The notes: generated by a model from the sequence alone, not told the origin. Shown: positions 14,808 to 24,538, counted from the stretch's first letter. The stretch is 64,000 nt of DNA from Pseudoflavitalea rhizosphaerae (GCF_003991355.1 NZ_RCSU01000008.1:1-64000), one strand, 5' to 3'. Numbers and translations are program-made.

Positions 14808-17282
14808 TTAGTATGTAGTGTCATTTGATCTCCTATTACCTCCAGTGTCATAAGTTCTACTGGGAACAAAAGGCTTCACAGTTGGTTCTCTATCCTTATT
14901 ATCTTTAAGCGTAGGATCTCCTTTCTGACCTCCCAGTATCGGCCCTACATTTTTCCAATAAAAGCTGTTTTTGTCAAAATTGTTAATTGACATGCCAAAC
15001 GAAGGGCTACCATATCTCCCTAGCTCTTTGCTATAATAATCAACAACTATTTTTTCATCGAAAGCATTCAGATTTTTATCTGCTATTCTAGGATACCTGT
15101 ATGTAAATCTCCGACCAAAGGCATTTTCCTCAAACATTGCACCTCGTTCATAAACAGCATCATCTCCTTCTGTAATTCCATTCTTAAATGTACCCCAGTG
15201 CGCAGATTCATGCATAATTAAGAGTGAGACCACAAACATTTGTTTTCCTGTTTCTAAGTCATTACTTGTTTTAAATGCAGTTTCCAATTTATCTAACCAA
15301 GAGTGAGAAACTGATAAATTATCTACATAGTCATATGGTGAAAATTCAGCTTCGGTTCCTGTTGGTTCGAAAAACCGAGATAATCCAGTCATTCCATTAA
15401 ATTCATTTTGTTCTCTAGTTGGGGTTATCCATGGTCCTTCCCCATAAGTGACCATTTGATTAAATGCTTTTTCCCCTTCCGCATAATCTTTATATCCAGT
15501 AGTTTGAATCCATGCTTTTTTTATCTGAGGATTATCCTTTAAAAGAGGTAAGTAATCCTGAAGTATTCGAGCTAAAGTTGGATATCTCTTTACGAAATAC
15601 GGAGATATTTTAAAATACCCATTAAAATCAGTCAAGGCAATAGGAGAATTTCCTGCAAAAGAATAATTACTTTCTCCTGCATATCCAGAAGCTAAAGGAT
15701 CGACACTTAGGAAACGCCCTATTCTTGGGTCATGGATACGCCCTCCAAAATCAATTTGATTCCCTTCTCCTCCTTTCACTTCATTATCATTCTCCTTTCC
15801 ATTAAACCGGTACCTATAAGAACTTGAGCTAAATTTCCTACCCGGCATCAACATCCCAAACGGATAATAATCACTTGCACTTAGCACTTCTGCTACGCCA
15901 GTTCCTATATTCTTATCACTTACCACTGCAAGCACATTCCCCAGGTGGTTACTGATCTCAAGGCTTTTCTTTCCAACCTGGTTCCATACCGAAGTGCCGG
16001 TAGTGTTGCTTATATCGATAGCAGGATTCCATACGCCAATCCTTGAACTTCCAAACAAATGCTGTTCTAACCAATAATTCCCAGTCTGATCATTATGTTT
16101 ATTGCTATAAACCGCAATTGTATTTCCTTGTGCATCTTTTGCATACCATGTATCTGTTGTCTGTCCGTTTTTCAATACTGATTTGCGGACGCGATTCCCG
16201 GCTGCATCGTACTGGTAACTGATCTCTACTCCATCATGCTTCGTAATTCCTGCAATCTTTCCATAAACATTCCACCTTACCTGAATTTCAGACTCCTGTA
16301 CTCCATTGATTACTTTACGGTCACGGATCAGGTTACCGATCTTATCATATTCATAGTTGTTCTCTCCATCAAGGTCTTCAGTCTGATTCAGCGCTTCTGT
16401 GTAATTATCCTTGTTGACATTGTCGGTTACCTGCAATAATTGGTTGGTGCCTGGTTTATAAAGATAAGTCAGATTATCCATCTGCAGTGACATACCTGGA
16501 AGGTTCGCTCCATTTCGGAAATAGGTCTTGATATTGCCATTGCCATCGTAGGTGACGTCTTCCCCATAGGCATTGTCTGTGCCTATATTCCAAGTGGAAG
16601 GGGATGAAATACCGCTTAGATTATCAACTCGTAAACTCTTTATTCTATTCAACTGATCATAGCGATATGAATAACCTTTAAAATCTGCGTTTCCAAATTT
16701 CCGGATAGCAGTCGTCATCCTTGCGATATTCCCATTGTATAAGGCATTGCCTGTTCCCGCAACAACATCATTGCTCATCCCTATTTCAAAAGCCCCTGAA
16801 GAAATACCACCCAATGGTTTGAAGTCTCCGCCAAAGTAATGCAGAGAGAAGGCAACTTCATCCCGATTAAAGGAAGCATTAATACCCGGCGCTCCATCTC
16901 TTCCAATATCTCTGTTCTGAACAACAGGATCTGTGGAATTGTCTAATGTCTGAGAGTTCAGCCCTTTCAGCCACCCCTGAAGTGTATATGCATAATCGAG
17001 CCCCTGCACATTTTCTCCTAATGCAGTTCTCGCAAGAGGACCATGGAGGTAGTACCTGTAATGAGCATCTTTTTTACCGTTGGTTAGGACTCCATCAGCC
17101 CAATTAGTGCCAGACCATGCTTCGGTTACTCTGTTCTCAGCATCGTATTTATATTGATAGTAGAAACGGTCGTTGGCATTTTGCTGATATTTCACCAGGT
17201 TAACCTTTCCGCTGATCAAATCATAATCATATTCGAATTGTTTTAGTCCAGGACCTTCTTTGTGTTTACCGCGGCTGTACAC
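14808..17282 (-). CDS. RHS-repeat protein with a C-terminal HExxH metallopeptidase-like toxin tip, 5'-truncated
   Basis: This is an 824-residue open frame starting at GTG 17282 just after an in-frame TAA. Residues about 1-490 are YD/RHS repeats (FEYDYDLISGKVNLVKY, YQYKYDAENRVTEAW, YEYDKIGNLIRDR, YQYDAAGNRVRKS). The core end DYYPFGMLMPGR, FNGKENDNEVKGG and GRFLSVDPLA lies at about 475-545. The variable tip (about 550-824) has H691-E-S-A-H695, followed by ERGAMFEENAFG, which fits a zinc metallopeptidase toxin fold (HExxH plus downstream Glu). RHS proteins of this kind normally exceed 1000 residues and carry a signal peptide; both are absent, so the 5' part is lost. The tip is more AT-rich than the repeats. 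A candidate immunity lipoprotein follows 12 bp later. Confidence 0.75.
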   Translation of the reverse strand: MYSRGKHKEGPGLKQFEYDYDLISGKVNLVKYQQNANDRFYYQYKYDAENRVTEAWSGTNWADGVLTNGKKDAHYRYYLHGPLARTALGENVQGLDYAYTLQGWLKGLNSQTLDNSTDPVVQNRDIGRDGAPGINASFNRDEVAFSLHYFGGDFKPLGGISSGAFEIGMSNDVVAGTGNALYNGNIARMTTAIRKFGNADFKGYSYRYDQLNRIKSLRVDNLSGISSPSTWNIGTDNAYGEDVTYDGNGNIKTYFRNGANLPGMSLQMDNLTYLYKPGTNQLLQVTDNVNKDNYTEALNQTEDLDGENNYEYDKIGNLIRDRKVINGVQESEIQVRWNVYGKIAGITKHDGVEISYQYDAAGNRVRKSVLKNGQTTDTWYAKDAQGNTIAVYSNKHNDQTGNYWLEQHLFGSSRIGVWNPAIDISNTTGTSVWNQVGKKSLEISNHLGNVLAVVSDKNIGTGVAEVLSASDYYPFGMLMPGRKFSSSSYRYRFNGKENDNEVKGGEGNQIDFGGRIHDPRIGRFLSVDPLASGYAGESNYSFAGNSPIALTDFNGYFKISPYFVKRYPTLARILQDYLPLLKDNPQIKKAWIQTTGYKDYAEGEKAFNQMVTYGEGPWITPTREQNEFNGMTGLSRFFEPTGTEAEFSPYDYVDNLSVSHSWLDKLETAFKTSNDLETGKQMFVVSLLIMHESAHWGTFKNGITEGDDAVYERGAMFEENAFGRRFTYRYPRIADKNLNAFDEKIVVDYYSKELGRYGSPSFGMSINNFDKNSFYWKNVGPILGGQKGDPTLKDNKDREPTVKPFVPSRTYDTGGNRRSNDTTY
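15781..15808. repeat. Shared RHS core tract, copy in the main RHS gene
   Basis: This tract is identical over 28 bp to 14009-14036 and encodes the same FNGKENDNE segment. It marks the junction between the constant repeats and the exchangeable tip. Confidence 0.7.
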
Positions 17283-17378
17283 GGTTTTCTGTTAAACAAC
17301 TTGATGAATCTATCCGGAATTTTAACGTTTCCTACGATTTGGATGTCAAACGGAGTTTCTGTTGTTCCAAATAACAAA

Positions 17379-17406
17379 GGGTACCCCAAACAAATTCGGG
17401 ATACCC
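17379..17406 (-). terminator. Terminator after the secreted lipoprotein gene
   Basis: GGGTACCCC (17379-17387) pairs with GGGATACCC (17398-17406), nine positions with one mismatch. A T-rich stretch follows on the minus strand. It is 19 bp beyond the stop at 17426. Confidence 0.55.
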
Positions 17407-17425
17407 TCTTTTGTCTGGAGGTTGC

Positions 17426-18547
17426 TTACTCACCCGGACATACCAGAAATCCGTTATCTATATTTCCATCAACATAATTCTGATTGATCTTGTCTGCTGT
17501 TTCCAGTACCTGTTTGGCTGTATAACTGCCGCAGCCGCCTAATGCTTTATTGGCTTCAGCGAGGAAATCATTCACTGTCCAGCCTGCAAAGGCGCCACTG
17601 CCGATCTCCATTTGACCAAGTGTAATACCTGCATTGCCGAAATCAGCATCATACACATCAAATCCTGTTGCAAGCGTCAATGCCACAAGGTGTCCAACCA
17701 GCACATTCTTGATCTCTGCCGGATCAGTGTAATTCATCATAAGAGCAGCAGCTTGTCCGCCTGTGGGTAACAGATCTGTGATTGCCTGAGCACTGGTTAA
17801 ATGGACATTGAATTGCGGCGTACAACCAACGGTGAGACCATTGGGAAATGCTGCAGCGAAATTGGCATGGAGGTAAGTACCTGAGTTGTTGCCATTGGGC
17901 GGTGCGCCCCATCCTCCGGGTGTTTGCGTACGGAGCTGGCCACAATCTTCGGGTGGGCATTCCTGTTGGCAATATTTGAATGCCGTCTGCCATTGTGCGC
18001 TCCCGATTACAGAACCGTCGTACGGATAGGCGAATGCGCAGCCCAGTGTGCCGTGGTCACCCAGCAGGGAAACCTGCACACTCATCCAGATGCAGCCATC
18101 GGCCTGGAAGTTTGAATTGTCGATCCGGATGGTATCGTATGTTTTGGTAACCGGCGCATAGGTCTTTTGCCGGTCGAAGAGCGAAGGCCCATCGCAGGGC
18201 AGCCAGTTCATATTGGCTGAAAGCTGATCGATCACATGTTGTTCGGATCCATAAGAGACTGTGATCTTACTGAGATACATACCCGCTAATTCACTGTTGA
18301 CCTTTACAGTGATGTGCGCATCATCATTGCTGATGATGATGGAGCCCCAGTCTATGGTGCCGCCCATGTCCATCAGATCTTTTTCCATGGGTGTTCCGCA
18401 GGGGATGCTTGCTTGTAAAATGCTGTTGGCTGTAGTTCCATTCTCAGCGAGTGTGCTTTGCTGGTCCTCGCTGGCTTCTTTCTGACAGGCAAAAAGGACG
18501 GAAACCATTATGGCTAGAAAGCCATAGGGAAGTAAACGCTTTCTCAT
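17426..18547 (-). CDS. Surface lipoprotein with a conserved Bacteroidota C-terminal domain
   Basis: This is a 373-residue protein. The lipobox VSVLFAC (Cys 21) is followed by QKEASED, a charged start typical of exported lipoproteins. The middle (about 50-190) contains several Cys that could pair. The second half reads LRTQTPGGWGAPPNGNN, GTYLHANFAAAFPNGL, LTSAQAITDLLPTGGQAAAL and VLVGHLVALTLATGFD; this TQ-GGWG...FP-GL...LTSAQA--LP-GG pattern is known to me from other Bacteroidota secreted proteins of unknown function. It is transcribed from its own upstream region of about 280 bp and ends at a terminator. It lies upstream of the RHS cassettes on the same strand, but the terminator argues against a shared transcript. 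Confidence 0.65.
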   Translation of the reverse strand: MRKRLLPYGFLAIMVSVLFACQKEASEDQQSTLAENGTTANSILQASIPCGTPMEKDLMDMGGTIDWGSIIISNDDAHITVKVNSELAGMYLSKITVSYGSEQHVIDQLSANMNWLPCDGPSLFDRQKTYAPVTKTYDTIRIDNSNFQADGCIWMSVQVSLLGDHGTLGCAFAYPYDGSVIGSAQWQTAFKYCQQECPPEDCGQLRTQTPGGWGAPPNGNNSGTYLHANFAAAFPNGLTVGCTPQFNVHLTSAQAITDLLPTGGQAAALMMNYTDPAEIKNVLVGHLVALTLATGFDVYDADFGNAGITLGQMEIGSGAFAGWTVNDFLAEANKALGGCGSYTAKQVLETADKINQNYVDGNIDNGFLVCPGE

Positions 18548-18783
18548 ATTGGCAATTTATAGGTGAAAGAATAATTAGCCTGAGAAAGGAGTATTGGTTA
18601 TAGGTAACCGGTTAAACAGATAGGAAGTTGAGATTTGATAAAGTGAATGTAGTAAATATCTTGATAAGTAGGTAGCGATCGGAAAAATATATTAGATTTT
18701 ATTGATATTCAGGTTTTCTGGTCAATATGCCAGGTACAAACTAAAGGAAAATATCCATATATGGTTTCCACAAATCAAAAATC

Positions 18784-18802
18784 GCCCGTTGCAACAACGG
18801 GC
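18784..18802 (-). terminator. Terminator after lepA
   Basis: GCCCGTTG (18784-18791) and CAACGGGC (18795-18802) form a perfect 8-bp stem with a 3-nt loop. The plus strand has AAAAATC before it, giving T-rich sequence after the stem on the minus strand, 28 bp beyond the lepA stop. The remaining roughly 240 bp up to 18547 show nothing further. Confidence 0.7.
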
Positions 18803-18830
18803 AATCTTGCTATTATTCGATTTTATCTTC

Positions 18831-20624
18831 TTAATCGTTCAGTTTCAGCACCGCTAAAAACGCTTCCTGCGGAACTTCCACGTTTCCGATCTGTCTCATT
18901 CTCTTTTTACCTTCTTTCTGTTTTTCCAGCAGTTTACGTTTACGGCTGATATCACCACCATAACATTTGGCGGTTACATCCTTACGTAATGCGGAGATGG
19001 TTTCCCGGGCCACGATCTTGGCGCCGATAGCGGCCTGGATCGCGATCTGGAACTGGTGACGGGTGAGCAACTCTTTCAGCTTTTCGCAGAGCTTACGGCC
19101 GAAGTCTTCCGCGCGGCCACGGTGGATCAGTGCACTGAGGGCATCTACTTTGTCGCCGTTCAGGAGGATATCCATCTTCACGATATCACTTTCCCGGTGA
19201 CCGATCGGATGGTAATCGAAGCTCGCATAACCGCGGGTCTGGCTTTTCAGCTTATCATAGAAGTCGAACACGATCTCGGTCATGGGCATCTCGAAGATCA
19301 GCTCCACGCGGGTTTGCGTGAGATAGCTCTGGTTGATGAGGATACCACGTTTACCCAAACAAAGGGTCATGATATTACCGATGTATTCAGGCTTGGTGAT
19401 GATCTGTGCCTTGATGAAAGGTTCTTCCACGCGATCGAGCTGTGTGGGCTCGGGCATTTCGGTGGGGTTATTGATGATGATCTTTTGTCCGCGAGTGGTG
19501 TAACCGATGAAACCTACGTTGGGAACGGTGGTGATCACGGTCTGGTTGAATTCGCGTTCCAGTCTTTCCTGGATGATCTCCATGTGCAGCATTCCGAGGA
19601 ATCCGCAGCGGAAACCGAAACCGAGGGCCTGTGAAGTTTCAAGTTCGTATGTTAGCGAAGCATCGTTGAGCTGGAGTTTGTCCATGCAATCGCGAAGCTC
19701 TTCAAAATCGTCTGTTTCTACCGGGAAGATACCAGCGAAAACCATTGGTTTTACTTCTTCGAAACCTTTGATGGCTTCGGCATTGGTGTTGTTGGCGAGT
19801 GTGAGGGTATCGCCCACTTTCACCTCTTTGGCATTCTTGATACCGGTGATGATATAGCCTACATCTCCAGCGCGTACTTCTTTGCGGGGGCTGAGGCTGA
19901 GTTTGAGTACGCCAACTTCATCTGCTTCGTAAGTGGTTTCCGTGGAGATGAATTTTACCTTGTCTCCTTTTTTCAATACGCCGTTCAGGATACGATAGTA
20001 AACGATGATACCGCGGAATGAGTTGAAAACGGAATCGAAGATGAGGGCCTGGAGTGGCGCTTCAGGATCGCCTTTGGGAGCCGGGATCTTCTCTACGATG
20101 GCTGCGAGGATACCATCGATACCGATCCCTGCACGGCCGGAGGCCAGGAGGATCTCTTCGGGTTTGCAACCGATCAGTTCGATGATCTGGTCCTGCACTT
20201 CCTCGATCATGGCGCCGTCCATATCGATCTTATTGATCACGGGAATGATCTCGAGGTCGTTATCGATGGCGAGATAGAGGTTGGAGATGGTTTGTGCCTG
20301 GATGCCCTGGGTGGCGTCTACCAGCAACAGGGCGCCTTCGCAGGCGGCCAGGGCGCGGCTCACTTCATAGCTGAAGTCGACGTGACCGGGAGTATCGATC
20401 AGGTTGAGAATATATTCCTGTCCGTCAGTATGTTTATAACTGATCTGGATGGCTTTGCTTTTGATGGTAATGCCCTTTTCTCTTTCGAGATCCATATCGT
20501 CCAGTACCTGGTCCATCATTTCCCTTTCGGAAATGGTATTGGTGGCTTGTAATAAACGGTCAGCCAGGGTACTTTTGCCGTGGTCGATATGCGCGATGAT
20601 GCAGAAATTTCTGATATTCTTCAT
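18831..20624 (-). CDS. lepA: Elongation factor 4 (LepA) GTPase
   Basis: This is a 597-residue protein of normal family length. G1 AHIDHGKST starts at about residue 11, followed by the effector segment [13 protein letters not shown]3 [10 protein letters not shown]4 NKIDM, then domains II and III, and the LepA-specific C-terminal domain with [25 protein letters not shown]4 binds the ribosome and promotes back-translocation or resolves stalled complexes. The start ATG follows a leader of about 60 nt. It is divergent from the glycosyltransferase at 20791. Confidence 0.98.
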   Translation of the reverse strand: MKNIRNFCIIAHIDHGKSTLADRLLQATNTISEREMMDQVLDDMDLEREKGITIKSKAIQISYKHTDGQEYILNLIDTPGHVDFSYEVSRALAACEGALLLVDATQGIQAQTISNLYLAIDNDLEIIPVINKIDMDGAMIEEVQDQIIELIGCKPEEILLASGRAGIGIDGILAAIVEKIPAPKGDPEAPLQALIFDSVFNSFRGIIVYYRILNGVLKKGDKVKFISTETTYEADEVGVLKLSLSPRKEVRAGDVGYIITGIKNAKEVKVGDTLTLANNTNAEAIKGFEEVKPMVFAGIFPVETDDFEELRDCMDKLQLNDASLTYELETSQALGFGFRCGFLGMLHMEIIQERLEREFNQTVITTVPNVGFIGYTTRGQKIIINNPTEMPEPTQLDRVEEPFIKAQIITKPEYIGNIMTLCLGKRGILINQSYLTQTRVELIFEMPMTEIVFDFYDKLKSQTRGYASFDYHPIGHRESDIVKMDILLNGDKVDALSALIHRGRAEDFGRKLCEKLKELLTRHQFQIAIQAAIGAKIVARETISALRKDVTAKCYGGDISRKRKLLEKQKEGKKRMRQIGNVEVPQEAFLAVLKLND

Positions 20625-20650
20625 TGTTTCCTTATGCCTTCATTTTCAGG

Positions 20651-20696
20651 AGCAGCCGCGGCTGCTGTCAGTTTAGCGAGGGCGGACGCAAAGGTA
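20651..20696 (-). promoter_or_regulatory. lepA promoter -7 element and leader palindrome
   Basis: On the minus strand TACCTTTG (20696-20689) matches TAnnTTTG exactly; no good TTTG is found at the usual spacing. Between it and the lepA start lies a perfect 16-bp palindrome AGCAGCCGCGGCTGCT (20651-20666) that would form a hairpin in the leader RNA or bind a dimeric protein. Confidence 0.5.
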
Positions 20697-20790
20697 ACTG
20701 ATTTTGGCGGTTTTTCCCGGAGCTACCCGGGGCAAAAAACAAGGGCTTCCGGATAGGGGTATTCCCTGAAAAAGCTGTTTTAGGGGTATT

Positions 20791-21618
20791 ATGAAGAGGA
20801 AAATGGAAAATGATAAACCCGCCTTTGGTGCGGTAAGTGCAGTGATTATCACCTACAATGAGGAGACCAATATCAGGAGAACGCTGCAAAAGCTTCACTG
20901 GTGCGATGAGATCGTTATTGTTGACAGTTATAGTACCGACAATACCGTTGCCATTTGCCGGGAGTTCAACTGCACCATCTTTTTCAAGGAATTTGAGGGA
21001 TATGGCGACCAGAAACGTTTCGCCGTGAGTAAGGCCAGTCATCACTGGGTGCTCTGTATCGATGCTGACGAAGTGCTGAGTGATGAGCTGGTGGATGAGA
21101 TCATGCATATTTCGCCGGCCGATGCGGCGGCCTGCAATGGATTCAGTTTCCGCATGAACCTAGTGTTCCTTGGCAAGGAATTCAAACATGGAAAAGAAAG
21201 CGGCCGCTATTTTACGCGACTCTTCAATAAGCAAAAAGGCGGATTCACCAGTGATAAAGTGCATGAGGCCATTCGTGTGGACGGAACAGTGAGAAAATTG
21301 AACCATACTATCTTTCATTACAGTTACAGCAGCCTTCATCAATGTCTTGAAAAGAACAACCGCTACTCCACCTATTCGGCGGAAATGGCCTTCAGTAAGG
21401 GAAAAGACAAATCCATGCTGGTGATCCTGCTGGGGCTGCCATTCAATTTCTTCAAATATTATTTCCTGGAAAGAAATTTCCTGAATGGTACGAAAGGCTT
21501 TTACTGGAGCGTATTCAGCAGCTATTATCATTTTTCGAAACATGTAAAACTGAAAGAACTGCGTCAGGCCTGCCGCCGGCACGCAACGATTTCATCCACT
21601 ACCTTGTCCAAAGCCTGA
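20791..21618 (+). CDS. Glycosyltransferase family 2, WaaE/KdtX-like
   Basis: This is a 275-residue protein with a GT-A domain: VIITYNEETNIRRTL, IVDSYSTDNTV and IDADEVLSDEL. It is of the short cytosolic type that adds glucose or a related sugar to the lipopolysaccharide inner core (WaaE/KdtX group). The region KESGRYFTRLFNKQKGGF followed by VHEAI is typical of this group. Four residues after the first Met is another Met (20803), equally usable. It is followed after one base by a polysaccharide deacetylase gene, supporting a lipid A/core or envelope glycan role. Confidence 0.8.
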   Translation: MKRKMENDKPAFGAVSAVIITYNEETNIRRTLQKLHWCDEIVIVDSYSTDNTVAICREFNCTIFFKEFEGYGDQKRFAVSKASHHWVLCIDADEVLSDELVDEIMHISPADAAACNGFSFRMNLVFLGKEFKHGKESGRYFTRLFNKQKGGFTSDKVHEAIRVDGTVRKLNHTIFHYSYSSLHQCLEKNNRYSTYSAEMAFSKGKDKSMLVILLGLPFNFFKYYFLERNFLNGTKGFYWSVFSSYYHFSKHVKLKELRQACRRHATISSTTLSKA

Positions 21619-21619
21619 T

Positions 21620-22414
21620 ATGATGTACTGGTATATTCTGATGGTAGCCATACTGGGATTGGTTACTTTTCTTTTTATTAAGGTTAGTCGCCCTGCAGAG
21701 CCCTGTCTTCGCGTGCTCATGTATCATAAGGTTTCCGGGAACGGCGAAAAGGATTTCCTTACCGTTACTGCTGACCAGCTCAGCATGCAATGGAAATATT
21801 TAAAGAGCGAAGGCTACTCTCCCATCCTGTTCAGTGATCTCGTACAATTTGTTCAGCATGGAAAAGCATTGCCGCCAAGACCTGTACTCCTTACTTTCGA
21901 CGATGGGTACAAGAACAATTACGAAGTGATGTACCCGATATTGCAGCACCTGGGCATGAAAGCGAATATCTTCCTGGTGCCGGGTTTCCTGAAACAACAG
22001 ATGCATTCTTCCGATGGTATTTACCTTGACCTGGCTGAGATCAGGATCATGAAATCTTCACTGGTGGAATATGGATTGCATTCGTATGCGCATCAGAGTT
22101 ATAAAACATTGTCACCTGAAGCCTTGCTGGAAGATATCCGGAAGACTGAAGAGTGGCTCTGTGCACAGGGGATCCCGGTTCAGCCCTGTTTAGCTTTTCC
22201 CTATGGCGCTTATCCTAAAAAGAACCCGGTGAAGCATAAGCGCTTTATGGAGAGTTTGGAAAAAAGCGGAATGGTGCTCGCATTCAGGATCGGGAACCGG
22301 TTGAATGCAATGCCATTGAAAAAGCCTTTGCTGGTGCAAAGGCTTGATATTAGAGGTGATGATAGTTTTGAGGATTTTGTGAGATTGGTGAAAAAGGGGA
22401 AAGCGATGTTTTGA
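21620..22414 (+). CDS. Polysaccharide deacetylase family protein (NodB domain)
   Basis: This is a 264-residue protein with one N-terminal membrane helix (about residues 3-21), then VLMYHKV, the catalytic and metal motif TFDDGYKNN, the His pair in LHSYAHQ and the later strand FPYGAYPKK. The NodB fold removes N-acetyl groups from GlcNAc-type sugars; the anchored form would act on the periplasmic side. It is one base downstream of the GT2 gene, so the two are co-transcribed. The typical second-Asp and His ligands are all present, suggesting activity. Confidence 0.85.
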   Translation: MMYWYILMVAILGLVTFLFIKVSRPAEPCLRVLMYHKVSGNGEKDFLTVTADQLSMQWKYLKSEGYSPILFSDLVQFVQHGKALPPRPVLLTFDDGYKNNYEVMYPILQHLGMKANIFLVPGFLKQQMHSSDGIYLDLAEIRIMKSSLVEYGLHSYAHQSYKTLSPEALLEDIRKTEEWLCAQGIPVQPCLAFPYGAYPKKNPVKHKRFMESLEKSGMVLAFRIGNRLNAMPLKKPLLVQRLDIRGDDSFEDFVRLVKKGKAMF

Positions 22415-22420
22415 TAAGTT

Positions 22421-24538
22421 TTATTTCACCCGCAGCAATTTTGCATTGATCGCCACCACAATGGTACTAACGCTCATCAACACTGCTCCCATTGCCGGGC
22501 TCAGCATGAATTTCGGATAGAGTATACCGGCAGCTAAAGGAATGGCAATGATATTATATCCTGCAGCCCAAACCAGGTTCTGCACCATCTTCCTGTACGT
22601 GGCTTTGCCGAAACTGATCAATTGCACTACATCTGCCGGATCACTGTCCACCAGGATAATATCGGCAGTTTCAGCCGCTACATCGGTACCGGAGCCTACG
22701 GCTATTCCAACATCCGCCTGGGCCAGTGCAGGCGCATCATTCACGCCATCGCCGGTCATGGCAACTACATATCCCTGTTGTTGGAATGCTTTCACTTTTT
22801 CCTGTTTTTCATGTGGCAGTACATTGGCGATGAAGCCATCCATTTTCAGTTTTTGAGAAACCGATGCAGCTACTTTCTCATTGTCGCCGGTGAGCAGGTA
22901 GGTTTTGATTCCCATTTGCTGTAATTCGACGATGGCTTTGGGGGCGCTTTCGCGGATGCTGTCGGCCAGTGTGATGATGCCCGCAGGTTCACCATCGATC
23001 AAAACATAAGTGATGGTTTCTGTAGACTGATCGATAGAATCAGGAACAACAGGTGTGGAAAGATGATGATTGCTGAAGTAATTCGGACCTGCCGCTACAA
23101 TTTTCTTCCCCTTCACTACCCCGCTCACGCCCATGCCCTGCATGTATTCAAAATTGGTGCTGGGCCATAATTCGAGATTCCTCTCATTCAGTTTCCTGAT
23201 GATTCCCCGGGCAATATGGTGTTCGGAATTTTGCTGCACTGCTGCTGCATACTGTAATAATTCCTTATCACTGATCCCTGATTGCAGCGGAATGACTTGC
23301 TGTACTTCATGCGAGCCTTTGGTAAGTGTTCCTGTTTTATCGAAAATGATCAGGTTCAGGAGGCGGGCATTCTCAAAGGCTGTCCGGTTGCGGATCAGTA
23401 GCCCATGTGTTGCGGACAAAGTAGTTGAAATGGCCACTACAAGTGGAATAGCCACTCCCAGTGCATGCGGACAACTGGTGACCATTACCGTTACCATACG
23501 CTCAAGTGCAAACGATAATTCTTTGCCGGCAAAGAGCCAAACAATAAAAGTGATCAATCCAACACTGATGGAAATGATCGTCAGCCATTTCGCCACTTTT
23601 CCCGCCAGGTTCTGCGTACGTGATTTGGCGCCCTGTGCGGACTTCACCATACCGATCACCTTGTTGAGATAGCTGTTACTACCTGTACCGGTTACCCGAA
23701 CCTGCAATACGCCGTCCCCATTGATACTTCCTCCGATCAGTTTTCCATTTTTCTCTTTTTTTACGGGAACGCTTTCGCCGGTGAGCATGCTTTCATTAAC
23801 GTAAGAGGAACCATCCATCACCAGTCCGTCTGCGGGGATCTTTTCACCGGGTTTAACTGTAATGATATCTTCATGTTTCAATTGTTCCAGCGGAATATCT
23901 TTTTCCCCTTGCGCGGTTTTGAGGTGAACAACGGATGGCAGTAATTTTACCAGTGATTCCAGGGCATTGCTGGCGGCCATCTGCGATCTCATTTCCAGCC
24001 AGTGCCCCAGCAGCATGATCACGATCAGTGTGGCGAGTTCCCAGAAGAAATCCATTCCAGGTAACCCAAATACAACGGCGGTACTGTAGAGATAAGCTGT
24101 GGTGATAGCAACGGCAACCAAAGTCATCATTCCCGGATTGCGGTGCTTCAGCTCATTCACGAGGCCGGTAAGAAAGGGCCAGCCTCCATACAAGAAGATT
24201 GCGGTGCCCAGGGCAAAAAGCGCATATCGGTCACCGGGAAATGAAATTTCGAAACCGGCCCAGTGCTGGATCATTTTGGAAAGCAGCAATAATGGAATTG
24301 TAAGAATGAGACTGATCCAGAAACGTTGCAGGAAATTGGCAGTATGATGACCTGCATGTTCATCATAGCCGCCGGATCCTGTATCCATGTCATGCATCTG
24401 ATGATGTGTATGCTCCCGGACCGCATGCGCTTGCTGTGCATTGGATTGCGCATGATCATGACCGTGCTGATCGTGTTCATTGGACGGTTGTTCCGATTTC
24501 TTGCGTTGGTCTCTCCCGTCGTGATGATGGTGTTCCAT
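22421..24538 (-). CDS. copB: Copper/silver-exporting P1B-type ATPase (CopB type)
   Basis: This is a 705-residue protein starting MEHHHHDGRDQ with a roughly 70-residue His/Met-rich N-terminus in place of a CxxC heavy-metal domain. Transmembrane helices surround the ion motif TSCPHALG, i.e. the CPH signature of CopB rather than CPC of CopA. Further motifs are TGES, the phosphorylation site DKTGTLTKG and hinge GDGVNDAPALAQADVGIA. The usual SEHP of the nucleotide-binding domain reads SEHH here. It would expel Cu or Ag from the cytoplasm. TTG 24544 is in frame, but ATG 24538 is preferred. It ends 6 bp from the convergent deacetylase gene and shares a strand with thioredoxin and DnaJ genes. Confidence 0.88.
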   Translation of the reverse strand: MEHHHHDGRDQRKKSEQPSNEHDQHGHDHAQSNAQQAHAVREHTHHQMHDMDTGSGGYDEHAGHHTANFLQRFWISLILTIPLLLLSKMIQHWAGFEISFPGDRYALFALGTAIFLYGGWPFLTGLVNELKHRNPGMMTLVAVAITTAYLYSTAVVFGLPGMDFFWELATLIVIMLLGHWLEMRSQMAASNALESLVKLLPSVVHLKTAQGEKDIPLEQLKHEDIITVKPGEKIPADGLVMDGSSYVNESMLTGESVPVKKEKNGKLIGGSINGDGVLQVRVTGTGSNSYLNKVIGMVKSAQGAKSRTQNLAGKVAKWLTIISISVGLITFIVWLFAGKELSFALERMVTVMVTSCPHALGVAIPLVVAISTTLSATHGLLIRNRTAFENARLLNLIIFDKTGTLTKGSHEVQQVIPLQSGISDKELLQYAAAVQQNSEHHIARGIIRKLNERNLELWPSTNFEYMQGMGVSGVVKGKKIVAAGPNYFSNHHLSTPVVPDSIDQSTETITYVLIDGEPAGIITLADSIRESAPKAIVELQQMGIKTYLLTGDNEKVAASVSQKLKMDGFIANVLPHEKQEKVKAFQQQGYVVAMTGDGVNDAPALAQADVGIAVGSGTDVAAETADIILVDSDPADVVQLISFGKATYRKMVQNLVWAAGYNIIAIPLAAGILYPKFMLSPAMGAVLMSVSTIVVAINAKLLRVK

